Source: Bacteroidota bacterium (GTDB lineage: Bacteria; Bacteroidota; Bacteroidia; Cytophagales; Cyclobacteriaceae). Taken from it: DNA of 64,000 bases. The DNA lies in NCBI GenBank assembly GCA_018267275.1, contig JAFDYV010000001.1, positions 1-64,000 of the forward strand, read 5' to 3'. Position 1 is the stretch's first letter; each line of letters begins with the position of its first letter. Below are positions 63,425 to 64,000 of this stretch, piece by piece. Under the pieces are notes generated by a model that had not been told where the DNA came from, did no database searches, and saw only the letters and a list, made by a program, of their open reading frames with translations. A program made the position numbers and the translations under genes.

Positions 63425-64000
63425 ATGTTTGGACTAAATTTTAAAAAATTTGATGCCATGACGTACGTTATTCATAACGTCAATGGCCGCGTGAAGCATG
63501 AAGGCAAAGCGTTAAGCTTTTTTTATTTCGCACCTGTCTCGAATATAGTTGCGGTACCGCTGGGCAGTAGAGATATCCAGTTTATTTTTAATGAAACCAC
63601 CAAAGACTTTCAGACACTGACTATACAAGGGCAGATCACCTATGTGATTGAAAATCCGAAAGCCCTGGCGGAGTTGTTTGACTTTACGCTCCTCGATGGA
63701 GTCGTGCATCAGGAAGTAGAGAACTTTGAGAAATTAAATCAGCGCTTAAACAATGAAGCTCAGACGTCCACCTCTTCATTCATTCAAGGGCTTTCGTTGA
63801 AGGATGCACTGCGCAGCGCCAAATCCATCAGCGATCAGATTTCCAATGGATTGAAATCATCGCAGGCCATCAAAATGTTAGGCGTAGAAATTGTGAGCAT
63901 TGATGTGCTTGCCGTTCGCCCAACTCCAGAAATGGCCAAAGCCCTGGAAACGGAAACACGAGAAGCATTACAAAAGGATGCTGATCACGCAATCTATAGT
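63425..64000 (+). CDS. SPFH/Band 7 domain protein, partial
   Basis: The ATG at 63425 opens a frame that runs off the window (192 codons). It has an SPFH-like beta region (ISNIVAVP-like VSNIVAVPLGSRDIQF, TIQGQITYVIE) and the typical helix run QAIKMLGVEIVSIDVLAVRP and PEMAKALETETREALQK. Such proteins form membrane-associated assemblies. There is no N-terminal membrane segment in view. It is 16 bases after the HAD-like gene, at the end of the NAD operon. Confidence 0.75.
   Translation, partial: MFGLNFKKFDAMTYVIHNVNGRVKHEGKALSFFYFAPVSNIVAVPLGSRDIQFIFNETTKDFQTLTIQGQITYVIENPKALAELFDFTLLDGVVHQEVENFEKLNQRLNNEAQTSTSSFIQGLSLKDALRSAKSISDQISNGLKSSQAIKMLGVEIVSIDVLAVRPTPEMAKALETETREALQKDADHAIYS

Overview
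The window reads as chromosomal DNA of a Bacteroidota bacterium, most likely a Cytophagales-type gliding organism. The support is type IX secretion signals (a gliding-motility C-terminal domain, a type A sorting domain and a PorP/SprF protein), an MBG-repeat adhesin, a TAnnTTTG promoter element, and many ATGA-type gene overlaps. I saw no rRNA, tRNA, CRISPR array or intact insertion sequence.

Layout. (1) 1-961: the 5' part of an MBG-domain secreted protein, interrupted at 43-100 by what looks like Illumina adapter sequence. (2) 1043-18842: an exopolysaccharide region with six glycosyltransferase genes (GT2 and GT4, one of them a double-GT4 fusion), a response regulator with a pseudo-receiver/sugar-transferase fusion, an asparagine synthase, a methyltransferase, two secreted proteins (beta-propeller; esterase with gliding CTD) and PorP/SprF. 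An (AATG)9 repeat forms the start codon of the double-GT4 gene. (3) 18839-21118: a GMC oxidoreductase and its gluconate-2-dehydrogenase subunit-3-like partner. (4) 21407-29277: a 2270-residue type A T9SS esterase and an acyltransferase. (5) 29274-32814: four genes that match the decaprenyl-phosphoryl-arabinose pathway (UbiA phosphoribosyltransferase, DprE1, DprE2, HAD phosphatase). They are flanked by two polytopic GT-C-like proteins (32897-34102, 35307-36932), a lipoprotein, a half-size TolC protein, an O-antigen ligase-like protein, a 37-residue membrane peptide and a flippase (to 40564). (6) 40998-58529, all minus strand: exported proteins centred on four secreted caspase-fold (C14) proteins: caspase-TPR, triple caspase, beta-propeller-caspase and caspase-DUF4384. 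A lipoprotein, a CAP/OmpA-like protein and small secreted proteins accompany them, and a truncated outer-membrane protein ends the region. (7) 58955-64000: an NAD salvage locus: NrtR regulator with palindromic operators, NadM-Nudix, NadV, PRPP synthetase, a HAD-like protein and the start of an SPFH protein.

How they fit together: regions 2 and 5 supply sugar donors, transferases, a flippase and a polymerase for a surface polysaccharide, possibly containing arabinofuranose, while the T9SS esterases act outside the cell. Region 6 looks like an extracytoplasmic proteolytic system. The four intact His/Cys dyads and recurring Arg/Lys-Gly linker motifs next to the caspase domains suggest self-processing, which is an inference. 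Region 7 makes NAD from nicotinamide and PRPP, and the sequence suggests NrtR control.
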